Assembly (NCBI GenBank): GCA_964541025.1
Contig: CAZIOW010000006.1
Span: forward strand, 1 to 54,007
From: JAGDXO01 sp964541025
GTDB taxonomy: Archaea; Thermoplasmatota; Thermoplasmata; Thermoplasmatales; GCA-001856825
Length of the DNA: 54,007 nucleotides
Direction of reading: 5' to 3'
Each line of letters begins with the position of its first letter. Position 1 is the first letter of the stretch. Shown one piece after another: positions 24,635-34,077 of this stretch. The position numbers were made by a program, and so were the translations under genes. Below the pieces are notes generated by a model. The model saw only the letters and a program-made list of their open reading frames with translations, did not search any database and was not told the DNA's origin.

Positions 24635-25531
24635 TCATTCACGCATCAGTATCTCGTATCCCTGGTTTCTAAGCAATTTCATTGCATCTATGTAATTTGA
24701 AAAGTGATTTTTGTATATCAGCATACCGGCCAGAACATTTCCGGCACCAGATTCAAGTTCCCTTGATATGAAGGGTGCAATGCTCTCCCCCTCGACTTCC
24801 ACGTCAGCCAAACCAATATTTGCCCATGGGAACAAAAGCCTTGCCTCCCCAACGATATTCAGTGAGTCAAGAACAGATGCACCTTTTCTCTTCTCCCATG
24901 GAGTTCCGATTACGGGTTTAAACGTTGAAATATATATGTACTTTAATGACTCGAACCTGGATAAACAGCGTATAGACTGCAGTGCATCTGCCATTTCTCC
25001 AATGCCATTCATTACCACTGTACCCAGATCAAAACCCAGCTTCCCAGCTGTTTCAAGAAGCTGTATTCTCATATCAAAGGAATCGCCCGGTTTTGCCTCC
25101 TTGAATAGTGTTTTGTCGCACGTCTCAACTGAAGAGTAAATGGTAACAACCCCTTCTTCCCTCAGAACTGAGAGGGTCTGAGGGGATATGAAAGCTCCAA
25201 CGTCAAGCATTATATCAATATCTGTAATTTTCCTAGCAGCCTTGACTATATTTATGAGAGTGGAATCCTGGCCTAACAAATCAGAGCCTCCAACAAGAGT
25301 CAGCGAGGATATCTCCCGGAAGCTAGATGCATACTTGATGGCATTGACAAATTCTCTTTCACTAAGTACTTCCCTGAGAGATCTTACGTTCTTATCTGAA
25401 CTTGATAGGGAGCAGTAATTGCATCTGGGGGCGAGGTTACATTTAGTAATCATGTGAATATGTGCAGTTAATCTTATTTTCCTCCCCAGCTGCCTATCCC
25501 TAACATGCTTGGGGTCTTCTATCCCCTGCAT
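24635..25531 (-). CDS. Radical SAM enzyme with CX5CX2C motif (HmdB/BioB-like)
   Basis: 298 residues from ATG 25531 (MQGIEDPKHVRDR; AT box about 25555-25565 fits a leaderless start; a TTG at 25552 is possible). The cluster motif is CNLAPRCNYC, Cys at 31, 37 and 40, i.e. CX5CX2C rather than the usual CX3CX2C. This spacing is known from HmdB. The fold and length resemble the BioB/HydE/PylB/HmdB group: GGSDLLGQD, IYSSVETC, GLADVEVEGE. The substrate is unknown; no Hmd or biotin genes lie nearby. Confidence 0.78.
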   Translation of the reverse strand: MQGIEDPKHVRDRQLGRKIRLTAHIHMITKCNLAPRCNYCSLSSSDKNVRSLREVLSEREFVNAIKYASSFREISSLTLVGGSDLLGQDSTLINIVKAARKITDIDIMLDVGAFISPQTLSVLREEGVVTIYSSVETCDKTLFKEAKPGDSFDMRIQLLETAGKLGFDLGTVVMNGIGEMADALQSIRCLSRFESLKYIYISTFKPVIGTPWEKRKGASVLDSLNIVGEARLLFPWANIGLADVEVEGESIAPFISRELESGAGNVLAGMLIYKNHFSNYIDAMKLLRNQGYEILMRE

Positions 25532-25816
25532 AAAACAATTAGGGAAATTCAACTTAATTATTTTTCTACTGTGAACATCTCACTTACAATAATATTTCTA
25601 GGAGATTTTCTAGGAGATATACCATCTTTTATGGAATATTTGCTGTATGTAGGATGTTTAGGGGCCCTATATATTTAGTAAGGATGGAAGATAAAGGAAT
25701 AAAACACACTCATTTCTGCATAAGCAATGTGTCTGAACATATCAAAGTACGTTGAGACTAAATTACTGGAATTCCTGAAAACCCAACAAATCAATGTAGT
25801 TGGCAGTGTTGATCTA

Positions 25817-25901
25817 TGCGGAGGGCCGGATTTGAACCGGCGAACCCCTTCGGGAACAGACCCTAAATCTGTCACCTTTGACCTGGCTCGGCAACCTCCG
25901 C
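25817..25901 (-). tRNA. tRNA-Leu (anticodon TAG)
   Basis: The minus strand folds as a class II tRNA: acceptor GCGGAGG/CCTCCGC, D arm, anticodon arm ACAGA-TTTAGGG-TCTGT giving anticodon TAG, a long variable arm (TCCCGAAGGGG), and a T arm with GGTTCAAATCC. Discriminator A at 25817, CCA not encoded, no intron. A TATA-like box (attaataatc) lies about 20-30 bp upstream. Confidence 0.95.
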
Positions 25902-25942
25902 TCAGTGGGCTAATTGATATGATTATTAATTATTTTCTTATG

Positions 25943-26737
25943 TCACGGTATTAAACCTGTTCCGTAATCCACCCATAGTTCTTCCGAATATATTTTGAAA
26001 TTATTACTCTTGTAGGAGTTTATGGCTGGATCATTGTTTTTGTTGACATAAAGAATTGCTTTTCCGAGATGATTATAATTGCCGAGGATTGTTGAGACAA
26101 CTCTACGTGCATAACCTCTACTTCTATAAATGGGATCAGTAAATACGGAGGATATTACAAACCAATCCTTCCATGTTGCACCCATGGTTGCAGCACTAAC
26201 AAGTTGATTATCTTCAAAATAACCAAAAACAGTGCTATAATTCAAAATATTTTTAAATTCATCTTCTGTCATATTAGGAAACCTTGTCCCATTCCATTGC
26301 CTCATCAATCTTCCATATTCCTTATAGAAATCCTGTGATAGCAATTTAACTTCATTATATTTGATGCCGTCTGGCATTTCATTAACCATGCAATATTCGT
26401 GGTAAATTTTTCCTCCATCCTTGAAAATATCCTCGTTATTATTGTACCTTAAATGGAATACAGATCTGTCCTTGTCAAAATTTTCAAGGAATGCTTCCAT
26501 TGCCTCATTGGTTCCGTTAAGCCAGATGTCCCTGATACCACTGGAATGATAATAGATTAACATAACCCCCTTTATTTCATTACCTTCCTTAGCATAATAA
26601 AAAAAACTAGAACCTATTAGAAAATTATAATTTTCTAAATCAAATAGAATGTAAAAATTATCATATTCCTCTTTTAATATTTTAAAAATTCTCTGCTTTT
26701 CATACCAGCCACCAAGCTGCTTTATATGAAGTGTCAT
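25943..26737 (-). CDS. GNAT-family N-acetyltransferase
   Basis: 264 residues. The C-terminal third is a GNAT domain: VISSVFTDPIYRSRGYARRVVSTIL carries the acetyl-CoA pyrophosphate-binding motif A (R-x-x-G-x-A), followed by LYVNKNNDPAINSYKSNNFK, typical motif B. The N-terminal ~140 residues look like a second, degenerate GNAT-like half. Acceptor unknown. Its stop is 42 bp from tRNA-Leu, and it is divergent from the prenyl synthase gene. Confidence 0.82.
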   Translation of the reverse strand: MTLHIKQLGGWYEKQRIFKILKEEYDNFYILFDLENYNFLIGSSFFYYAKEGNEIKGVMLIYYHSSGIRDIWLNGTNEAMEAFLENFDKDRSVFHLRYNNNEDIFKDGGKIYHEYCMVNEMPDGIKYNEVKLLSQDFYKEYGRLMRQWNGTRFPNMTEDEFKNILNYSTVFGYFEDNQLVSAATMGATWKDWFVISSVFTDPIYRSRGYARRVVSTILGNYNHLGKAILYVNKNNDPAINSYKSNNFKIYSEELWVDYGTGLIP

Positions 26738-26801
26738 CTATGATTCAACTAGGACAAAGTTAGCGAATATTTAACTATTTTATTGTAATAACGAACAGTA
26801 C

Positions 26802-27704
26802 ATGAACCTGTTGAATATTAATGATGATATTAATAATGCTTTACTGAGTGTAGAGAAGGTTCTGGAAACAAACTTCAAGTGGGATTTCAAGAGCAATGTA
26901 CTTAAAGAGGCTACATTCCATCTCCTTTCTGTAAGGGGTAAATTACTAAGACCTGGACTGGTTTTTATAGGGGCTGAAGCCATAGGATCGGTTGCAGAAG
27001 AGTATGTTGACCTTGCAACGGCAATTGAATATTTGCATATATCATCTCTCATACACGATGATATAATTGACAAGGACGAGAAGAGAAGAGGGAAGGAAAC
27101 GGTTCACGTTAAATTTGGATTGGAGAATGCAATTTTAGCAGGTGATGCTTTAATTGCAAGGGCTGTTAGTTTATCCGCAAAATATGGTGAAAGTGTTGTA
27201 TCTAAAATATCAGGTACTGCCTTCCAGATGTGCGACGGAGAGGCATTAGATTATTCGGTGCAAGAAGGAAAAGTAAAACAGGATTTTAACGGGTATCTAG
27301 AGGTTGCAAAAAGAAAGACTGCTTCTTTAATTTCCACTTCATTATCAATCGCATCTATTAGAGAGAATAAAGAAGAGAACATAATAAGGAAACTGGAAAA
27401 TGCTGGCGAGAATCTAGGGATTGCATTCCAGATAAGAGACGACATCATTAATGCTGTTGGATCTGTTGAACTTGGCAGAAGACCGGGGATGGATGATGCA
27501 ACAAAGAACAGACCTAACATTGTTTCGGTGATACTTAATGAAAAGGGGAATAGGAAACAGGCAATTGAGGGAGCAATATCTTTAATGGAAGATTATGTGG
27601 GCCAGGCCATAAACAAACTTTCTGACTTTCCAAGAATTGAGGTACTCAAGCAATATGTAAATGCATATTTCAATCCAGAAATTTTAAGAAATTATCTATA
27701 CTAA
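26802..27704 (+). CDS. Polyprenyl diphosphate synthase (GGPP-type)
   Basis: 300 residues. Chain-elongating trans-prenyltransferase: LLSVRGKLLRPGLVF, then the first Asp-rich motif DDIID (86-90) followed by RRG, the second Asp-rich site DDIIN (213-217, last Asp replaced by Asn) in FQIRDDIINAVG, and KRKTASLI. It makes C20 or longer isoprenoid diphosphates for ether lipids or the quinone side chain. It is upstream of UbiX with a 16-bp gap, and near the complex I operon. Confidence 0.93.
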   Translation: MNLLNINDDINNALLSVEKVLETNFKWDFKSNVLKEATFHLLSVRGKLLRPGLVFIGAEAIGSVAEEYVDLATAIEYLHISSLIHDDIIDKDEKRRGKETVHVKFGLENAILAGDALIARAVSLSAKYGESVVSKISGTAFQMCDGEALDYSVQEGKVKQDFNGYLEVAKRKTASLISTSLSIASIRENKEENIIRKLENAGENLGIAFQIRDDIINAVGSVELGRRPGMDDATKNRPNIVSVILNEKGNRKQAIEGAISLMEDYVGQAINKLSDFPRIEVLKQYVNAYFNPEILRNYLY

Positions 27705-27720
27705 TTAATTATTAATCATC

Positions 27721-28284
27721 ATGGAATATGTTCTGGCAATTACTGGAGGATCAGGTATTGCATATGGCATCAATATATTCAATAATCTTCCTAAAAAGAA
27801 AGTTCTCATTATTTCAAACGGAGCAGTGGAAGTTGCGAAGCATGAATTGGGGGTAAATTTTAATCAAAAGGAATTAGAAAGAGAGGCAGACGAATTTTAC
27901 GGTGAAGATGATATCGGCGCACCTCAATCTTCAGGGTCGCATAAGTTTGATGCATATATAATTGCCCCGGCATCAATGAATACAATTGCCAAGATTGCAA
28001 ATGGAATCTCAGATAACCTTGTTACAAGAATTGCAACAGTGGCACTGAAGGAGAGAAGAAAATTCATTGTCCTTTTCAGGGAGATGCCTCTGAGCAGTAT
28101 TGCCCTCAGGAATCTCTTGACCCTATCGGAAAATGGCGTGATTGTGATGCCAGCTGCTCCTGGATTCTATCATAAACCTAAAAAAATAGAAGACCTCTAT
28201 GAATTTGTTACATCTAGGGTTCTGGACTCAATAGGTGTTGAAAATGACCTCATCAGGAGATGGGGAGATAATGTAAAATATTAA
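27721..28284 (+). CDS. ubiX: UbiX-family flavin prenyltransferase
   Basis: 187 residues. FMN-binding start AITGGSGIAYG, the IIAPASMNTIAKIANGISDNLVTR segment (S/T-x-K-x-x-x-G), VLFREMPLSSIALRNLL and MPAAPGFY are UbiX hallmarks. It attaches dimethylallyl to FMN to make the prenyl-FMN cofactor for a UbiD-type decarboxylase in quinone synthesis; no ubiD lies in this window. It is probably cotranscribed with the prenyl synthase. Confidence 0.93.
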   Translation: MEYVLAITGGSGIAYGINIFNNLPKKKVLIISNGAVEVAKHELGVNFNQKELEREADEFYGEDDIGAPQSSGSHKFDAYIIAPASMNTIAKIANGISDNLVTRIATVALKERRKFIVLFREMPLSSIALRNLLTLSENGVIVMPAAPGFYHKPKKIEDLYEFVTSRVLDSIGVENDLIRRWGDNVKY

Positions 28285-28307
28285 TAATAACAAGTACTTT
28301 TCTTAAT

Positions 28308-28502
28308 ATGGCTTCTCATTGTCTTATCTGTGGAAATGTTATCGGTGGAGGGCTCTATTGCAAGGATTGTGAATGGGAAATCAGAAAGATAAGACTGAGA
28401 AGTGAGGATGATTTTGAAAGCTGGTTCAATTTGAAACTCCAGGAATACAGAAGAATAATAATTGATGAAAATAAATATAGCAAAATGGACAGGTTTCAGT
28501 AA
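28308..28502 (+). CDS. Small zinc-ribbon protein
   Basis: 64 residues. A CLICG...CKDC pair of Cys knuckles spans residues 5-20, followed by a charged helical tail. It lies 23 bp after UbiX on the same strand and may be cotranscribed. It overlaps the convergent small gene at the complex I operon end by 7 bp. Function unknown. Confidence 0.6.
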   Translation: MASHCLICGNVIGGGLYCKDCEWEIRKIRLRSEDDFESWFNLKLQEYRRIIIDENKYSKMDRFQ

Positions 28503-28705
28503 TCAGTAAGATTGTATTTCTCTTTGAACTGAATGAACTGTTCTCTGTTTCTTATACCATATTTTTCGCTTATTTCTTCCATTATCTTTGACTTTGAACT
28601 GTCCCATATTTCACTGAGAAGCATCATTCTTCCCTTTTTCTCTGAAAATATTATTTCCTCGCCTTCAAGTTTTAATTCCCTCAAGTATTTATAATCCTCA
28701 CTCAT
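28496..28705 (-). CDS. Small uncharacterised protein, last gene of the complex I operon
   Basis: 69 residues from ATG 28705, which overlaps the previous stop as ATGA and follows a GAGGTG ribosome site. Soluble, charged and mainly helical (LRELKLEGEEIIFSEKKGRMMLLSEIW). No family recognised. The tight coupling to the complex I genes suggests a role with that complex or chance readthrough. Confidence 0.6.
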   Translation of the reverse strand: MSEDYKYLRELKLEGEEIIFSEKKGRMMLLSEIWDSSKSKIMEEISEKYGIRNREQFIQFKEKYNLTDY

Positions 28706-29001
28706 AGGTCGTTGCACCTCTTTGCATCATATGCAGGGTAATTGACATCGTACCTGTTATAGGAATAAATGAATCTAAGGAAAATTGCCTTTTTAATGTT
28801 CTCATCACCCTCAATTTTCATTATCTGATCTTCAACTGATTCCGGCTCCTTGTGATTCTTTATTGCATCAAGCAATGCCCTTGAGACCTCTGAATAAAAT
28901 CCTTTCCCCATCGAAGATTTTTCGAGGAAATGAACTGCCCTCTTGACCTCACCTGAAATCATTTCCGTTTCGTAAACATTAAAATAGTATTCCTCTAGCA
29001 T
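28702..29001 (-). CDS. Small uncharacterised protein after nuoN
   Basis: 99 residues from ATG 29001 (MLEEYYFNVYETEMISGEV), 1 bp after the nuoN stop and preceded by a GGGGGG-rich ribosome site; an upstream in-frame ATG at 29055 lies within nuoN. Helical and charged, no membrane helix, no motif recognised. Its coupled position suggests it is an accessory or assembly factor for complex I in this lineage (inference). Confidence 0.6.
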   Translation of the reverse strand: MLEEYYFNVYETEMISGEVKRAVHFLEKSSMGKGFYSEVSRALLDAIKNHKEPESVEDQIMKIEGDENIKKAIFLRFIYSYNRYDVNYPAYDAKRCNDL

Positions 29002-29002
29002 C

Positions 29003-30427
29003 TTATATACCCCCCATAATAAGAGATGGTAAATGTACCAGCATGTAGCTTCCATATGAGTACAGCAGGAAATAAATTACTCCGAACAATACAGTAAGTA
29101 CGGCAGCTGCTGTAAGCAGAGAGTTGCTCTTTGCAGGCGCACTATCACTCTTCTCCCAGAACATGTACATTATAACCCTGCCATAATAGTAGAAGGATAG
29201 AACGGAATTCAGCACAGCAAATATAACAACTAGGTATGCCAATGAAGTTCCCGTAGAGAGTACACTGAGGAACAGGAAGTATTTTCCAATGAAACCAAGT
29301 GTGCCTGGGAATCCTGCAAGTGAAAGGAGCAGTATTGAGAATGAGACAGCAAATAGTGGATTCTTCTTCCATTGACCAGAGAATTCATCCATATCGTAAT
29401 TCTTCAAACTATTCATTCCTATGAATGATCCTCCCTTCATCAGACCGTAAGCAAGCGCATACATGAATATGCTGATCAATGCAAGTTTCACTGCACCTGT
29501 TCCTGCAACCAGAAACACAGTTGAAAGATAGCCAGCCTGTGCGACTGAAGAATAAGCTAACATTCTTTTCACATTTTTCTGGGATATTGCAACTAAATTG
29601 CCAAAGGTCATTGTGAAAATCGCTATGATGGCGAATATTATTTTCAAGTACCCGAAGAAATAAGCAGATGACAGGAATATGTTTATCATTACTCCCAACG
29701 TCATTATCTTGGAGCTTGTGCTTAGCAACGAAGAAATTGAATTTGAAGCCCCTGTATATGTATCTATTGCCCAGCCATGAAGCGGAAAAATTGCAAGCTT
29801 AAATCCGAAGCCAAAAATCAGAAGACCCATAGCTAGTATGTACATATTATTGAATACGGGGGATGCCCCAAGATTTAAGGATCCAGTCGCTATATAATAT
29901 GCTGAAATTCCAAATATTATGAGGCCTGTTGAAAATGCTCCGATGATGAAATATTTCACTGCAGCTTCAAGTTCGGAATCATTTTTCCCGAATGCAGTTA
30001 TTACATAGGTTGGTATTGAAACACCTTCAAAAGCAAGGAATATGAATAGAAGATTGTATGATGAGACAGCGAGTCCCATGAATCCAAGAGAAATCAGGAA
30101 TATTGATACAAGTAATCCTGGCTTGTTTGTTTCAGGTGTTTTTGTCATAGCAAGAACTGACATTATTGCAGGTACAAGAATTACTGCAAATAATAATGAT
30201 GAGTAACCACTCATTATCAGGGAATCAGATGCAATGCTGATGTTTGATGCTCTGTAAGATAGCCCAGAAATTAATGTCAGTACAAGCGCAATCAAGGAGA
30301 ATATTGTACCCACTGCGATATGAATGTACCTATTCTCAGAGAAGAAACTTATAAGGAGAGATATGAAAGCTCCTATGAAAAGCACGTAAATATTCCATAA
30401 ATTGCCATATGTTCCAAGATTCAACAT
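29003..30427 (-). CDS. nuoN: Complex I subunit N (NuoN/FpoN-like antiporter subunit)
   Basis: 474 residues with about 13-14 membrane helices. One of three Mrp-like proton-pumping subunits. Conserved elements: FEGVSIPTYVI (the helix-5 Glu), LPHGWAIDTYTGASNSISSLLS with the Lys-bearing helix before it, and SQKNVKRMLAYSSVAQAGY. Last core subunit of the operon. Its TAA at 29003 abuts the next small gene. Confidence 0.95.
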   Translation of the reverse strand: MLNLGTYGNLWNIYVLFIGAFISLLISFFSENRYIHIAVGTIFSLIALVLTLISGLSYRASNISIASDSLIMSGYSSLLFAVILVPAIMSVLAMTKTPETNKPGLLVSIFLISLGFMGLAVSSYNLLFIFLAFEGVSIPTYVITAFGKNDSELEAAVKYFIIGAFSTGLIIFGISAYYIATGSLNLGASPVFNNMYILAMGLLIFGFGFKLAIFPLHGWAIDTYTGASNSISSLLSTSSKIMTLGVMINIFLSSAYFFGYLKIIFAIIAIFTMTFGNLVAISQKNVKRMLAYSSVAQAGYLSTVFLVAGTGAVKLALISIFMYALAYGLMKGGSFIGMNSLKNYDMDEFSGQWKKNPLFAVSFSILLLSLAGFPGTLGFIGKYFLFLSVLSTGTSLAYLVVIFAVLNSVLSFYYYGRVIMYMFWEKSDSAPAKSNSLLTAAAVLTVLFGVIYFLLYSYGSYMLVHLPSLIMGGI

Positions 30428-31882
30428 TTAAGGTAACACCCCCATGAAAGGTAGATTTGCAAGATTGAAAAATCCAAACAACAGCGCTGGATAAATTCCA
30501 AGTATGAATATTAATGCAAGTGGAAATATTGCTGCATATAGCTCATTCTTATTTGCTCTTATGTCACCAAGATATTCGTTGTATGGTCCGAATATGCTTC
30601 TCTGCAGAGCGAACATGTGATAGGATGCTGTTAGCACGACCCCCAGAAGAACTAAAATGAGATAGTATTTCATTACTGCATAAGATCCAAGCAGGATAGA
30701 TATCTCCCCGACAAATCCGGAGAATCCCGGGATTGCAACAGATGCAAGAAATCCTGCAAGAATCAAAAATGATAATCCCGGCAGTTTGCGGGCTATTCCA
30801 CCTAGAGAAGATATTAATCTCGTTCCCGTAGCTTTTTCGGTAGTATCTACAAGGGAGAATATCATGGAAATGATTATGCCATGAGATATCAGCTGGAAAA
30901 CAGCTCCGTAAAATAATAATTTTTCAGCTATGATATTTGTTGATCCAGTTGTTACAAGATATAGGAAACCTCCGACGGCAATTGTTATGAATGCCATATG
31001 CCCTACACTTGCATAGCTCATCATCCTCTTCATGTCATTCTGGTAAAGTGCTACAAATGATGAATAAAGTAAGGAAAATATCCCCAACCCAATTATTATT
31101 TCAGCTATTACTGGGTTAGTTGAAAATGAGGAGTTGAGATAGAGAGGTATGAAAAGAATCAGGAGACCGAAAGCCCCCATTTTAGATAGCAGGGATGAGA
31201 TGAGAACTGTACCTTCTGATGGTGCCTCCACATAGGTGTCTGGCAACCAGGAATGGAATGGTACAGAAGGTAGCTTTATAAGGAATGCAAATATGAAACC
31301 GAAGAGTACAAAAGCCTGATAAACGAGAGGTATGCTGTCCAGTCCGTATATAAGACTGCTCATGTTAAAAGTTGTTGCACCCTCCTGGAAATACATTGTG
31401 AATATTCCCAGTAGCATGAATACTGAGCCCACATGGGTATATATGAAGAACTTCATTGCAGCATAGTCCTTGTTTTTCCCACCCCACATCCCTATCATGA
31501 AGAAAGTTGGTATCAACACCATTTCCCAGAAAATGTAGAAAATTATGAAATCCCTTGTTGTGAAAAGGCCCAGAAGTGAGATCATAAGAAACTGAGTTAG
31601 TACATGGAATCCGGGAGTGGACTTGAACCTTAAGGAAATGTATATTCCTACAAAGCTCAGCAGTAGCAGCAGTATTGAACTGACAAAGTTCACCTGGAAT
31701 TCCAGCGAAAGAATCCCTATGCTTGAATAATTGAATGTGTAATTCATATTATTCATAATGACGAATGCAAATATGATCAGCGATAACAGAGCTGTCATTA
31801 CTCTGGCTACGCTTCTTTTTGCTGCAACGGAGATCAACAGAATTATCACAAGTATCAGTAGCAGATAATTTATTTCAAACAT
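30428..31882 (-). CDS. nuoM: Complex I subunit M (NuoM/FpoM-like antiporter subunit)
   Basis: 484 residues from ATG 31882 (TGATG overlap with the nuoL stop; a TTG at 31885 adds one). About 14 helices. Signature FWEMVLIPTFFMIGMWGG (helix-5 Glu), KLPSVPFHSWLPDTYVEAP and QNDMKRMMSYASVGHMAF. Proton-translocating antiporter-like subunit. Confidence 0.95.
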   Translation of the reverse strand: MFEINYLLLILVIILLISVAAKRSVARVMTALLSLIIFAFVIMNNMNYTFNYSSIGILSLEFQVNFVSSILLLLLSFVGIYISLRFKSTPGFHVLTQFLMISLLGLFTTRDFIIFYIFWEMVLIPTFFMIGMWGGKNKDYAAMKFFIYTHVGSVFMLLGIFTMYFQEGATTFNMSSLIYGLDSIPLVYQAFVLFGFIFAFLIKLPSVPFHSWLPDTYVEAPSEGTVLISSLLSKMGAFGLLILFIPLYLNSSFSTNPVIAEIIIGLGIFSLLYSSFVALYQNDMKRMMSYASVGHMAFITIAVGGFLYLVTTGSTNIIAEKLLFYGAVFQLISHGIIISMIFSLVDTTEKATGTRLISSLGGIARKLPGLSFLILAGFLASVAIPGFSGFVGEISILLGSYAVMKYYLILVLLGVVLTASYHMFALQRSIFGPYNEYLGDIRANKNELYAAIFPLALIFILGIYPALLFGFFNLANLPFMGVLP

Positions 31883-33744
31883 CAATGAACCACCCCTAGG
31901 TACATTAAAATTCTAAGCAAAAGAAGTGCAAGGAAAAGTCCTATGATTATAATCAGTGCATATTGCCTTGCAAGACCTGTCTGGATTTTCCTTAATGACA
32001 TTCCTGCATTTTTGAATATATACCCCCATGTATTTATAAGACCATCAAGCACCTTTCTCTCAAACCCATCCATGACTGCTGAGAACCCAAGTATGACTCT
32101 CTCAGCAATCACATTTGTGAATAAAACATCAAGATAGAATTTGCTCTTGACAAGCCTGTACATGAAACCACTTGCCTTCGCAACCTTCTCTGGAATTGTG
32201 GATTCTCTTCCATATGCATAGTAGGCAATACCCATTCCTATAAGCATCAGTGCTGCAGGAATTGCATCGAGAGATGTTATGGTTGCCCTTGCACCTCCAA
32301 GGAATGTGTAGAATCCATTCTGGAAGACACCAAATATCAGGCTGAACACTGCAAGTATTACTATTGGGATAAGCATTAGTATTCCTGCTTCATGGGCATG
32401 TTCTGCAGCAAATGTTTTCGGTTTGCCAAGAGCGATTTTAAAGAACAGCCTAAAAGTGTAGAGTGATGTCAGGAATCCTCCTGTGGCCAGGAGAATCCAT
32501 GCGATTTGATTCACGCTGTAGCTTGCACTTATGATAGAATCCTTGCTGAAGAATCCAGCAGTCAACGGGAATCCTGAAAGTGCCAGTGCACCAATGAACA
32601 TTGAAGTTATGGTGACAGGCATTTTCTTCCAGAGCCCTCCCATCTTATTGATATCCCTCGTATTAAGAAGGGCGTGTAATATGGCTCCTGCACTGAGGAA
32701 TAAGAGCGCTTTGAAGAATGCGTGCGATTCCAGCTGGTATATTGAAAGACCTATACTTGTAGCCCCCAGTCCCAGCCCCAGAGCAGCAACCATGTAACCT
32801 ATCTGGCTTATTGTAGAATAGGCCAGAATTCTCTTTATATCATTTACCACCAATCCAATAAGCCCCGACAGTATTATTGTGAAAACACCAATGTAAAGAA
32901 CTACTGACAAAGATAAAGGAGTGAATATTGGATATGTTCTAGCGATCAGGTATACCCCTGCAGTAACCATTGTCGCTGCGTGTATCAGTGCTGATACCGT
33001 TGTTGGTCCTTCCATTGCATCTGGTATCCATACATGCAGTGGGAACTGGGCACTTTTACCAATAGCTCCACCAAATAGCAGCAAGGATACTATTGTCCTC
33101 TGCCAGACATATGGAATTACTGAGGCACCTGCCTTTATATTCGCAACTGAGAGTGCAGCTCCCTGTGAGTATAGAATTGCAGCACCTATACCTGCGATGA
33201 AAAATACGTCTCCTACTCTGGTAACTATGAACGCCTTCTTAGCGGCTGATGCTGCATTTGGCTTGTAATACCAGAAGCCTATGAGGAGATAAGAACATAG
33301 TCCTACCAGCTCCCAGAAGATGAAGAGCATAAGAAGGGACGATGCAAGTACGAGACCCAGCATTGATGAAGTGAACAGTACCATTTCTCCAAAGAATATG
33401 TGTCTTCTTGGATCCTCTGCCATATATCCCACTGAGAACAGTATAATAAGAAATCCAACAAACGATACCATTAGCACCATAATCATTGCGAGATTGTCGG
33501 CATAAATTCCTACTGGTATCGATATAGGAAGATTAGGCAGCCAGTTCACACTTGCAGAAATGATTATACCGTTTACTGTATAATTGAAAAAAACGTACAG
33601 ACCGATGAGGAAGGAAACAAATATTACCGCAGTCCCAAGGTACATTGACAGATTTTTCTTTATGTAACCAATTCCAATTACAAATGGGAAGCTGATAAGG
33701 GGAAGGCCAAATATAAGGAAAACTAACCACTGTTGAATATCCAT
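31882..33744 (-). CDS. nuoL: Complex I subunit L (NuoL/FpoL-like antiporter subunit)
   Basis: 620 residues with about 16 helices and the long C-terminal lateral helix arm typical of NuoL. Signature FFWELVGLCSYLLIGFWYYKP-type segment, GKSAQFPLHVWIPDAMEGPTTVSALIHAATMV and NDIKRILAYSTISQIGYM, strongly conserved. It starts 3 bp after nuoK. Confidence 0.96.
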   Translation of the reverse strand: MDIQQWLVFLIFGLPLISFPFVIGIGYIKKNLSMYLGTAVIFVSFLIGLYVFFNYTVNGIIISASVNWLPNLPISIPVGIYADNLAMIMVLMVSFVGFLIILFSVGYMAEDPRRHIFFGEMVLFTSSMLGLVLASSLLMLFIFWELVGLCSYLLIGFWYYKPNAASAAKKAFIVTRVGDVFFIAGIGAAILYSQGAALSVANIKAGASVIPYVWQRTIVSLLLFGGAIGKSAQFPLHVWIPDAMEGPTTVSALIHAATMVTAGVYLIARTYPIFTPLSLSVVLYIGVFTIILSGLIGLVVNDIKRILAYSTISQIGYMVAALGLGLGATSIGLSIYQLESHAFFKALLFLSAGAILHALLNTRDINKMGGLWKKMPVTITSMFIGALALSGFPLTAGFFSKDSIISASYSVNQIAWILLATGGFLTSLYTFRLFFKIALGKPKTFAAEHAHEAGILMLIPIVILAVFSLIFGVFQNGFYTFLGGARATITSLDAIPAALMLIGMGIAYYAYGRESTIPEKVAKASGFMYRLVKSKFYLDVLFTNVIAERVILGFSAVMDGFERKVLDGLINTWGYIFKNAGMSLRKIQTGLARQYALIIIIGLFLALLLLRILMYLGVVH

Positions 33745-33747
33745 CTT

Positions 33748-34077
33748 TTACCACCTCAGCAGTTTCATAATATCCAGGGAAGCTGATCCCTTGCTCCTGA
33801 ACACAGCTACAAAGAGGGAAATTGCCACAACAGTTTCTGCTGCAGAAATAACCAGGATGAAAAGTGTCATATTTGCTCCAGAGGTATTGCCATAATAACT
33901 TGAGGCACCTATAAGATTTACAAGCCCAGCATTTACCATTATTTCAACACTTATCAGTGCCTTTATGACAGTTTTTGAGGAGAGGAATGAATAAATACCA
34001 ATACTGAGAAGTGCGATTGACAAAAATTCAATTGCACCCAAATTCATAGGTCCACTTATTATATCATTTAAATTCAT
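33748..34077 (-). CDS. nuoK: Complex I subunit K
   Basis: 109 residues with three membrane helices. Family motifs: SIALLSIGIYSFLSSKTVIKALISVEIMVNAGLVNLI (the conserved Glu of helix 2) and FILVISAAETVVAISLFVAVFR (the helix 3 Glu). The ATG overlaps the stop of the second nuoJ half (ATGA); an in-frame ATG ten residues later would give the more usual ~99-residue NuoK. Confidence 0.95.
   Translation of the reverse strand: MNLNDIISGPMNLGAIEFLSIALLSIGIYSFLSSKTVIKALISVEIMVNAGLVNLIGASSYYGNTSGANMTLFILVISAAETVVAISLFVAVFRSKGSASLDIMKLLRW

Noticed and set aside
25727..25954. Plus-strand open frame with CGGPDLNRRTPSGTDP-like product
   Set aside because: It is the antisense translation of tRNA-Leu, a well-known false ORF.
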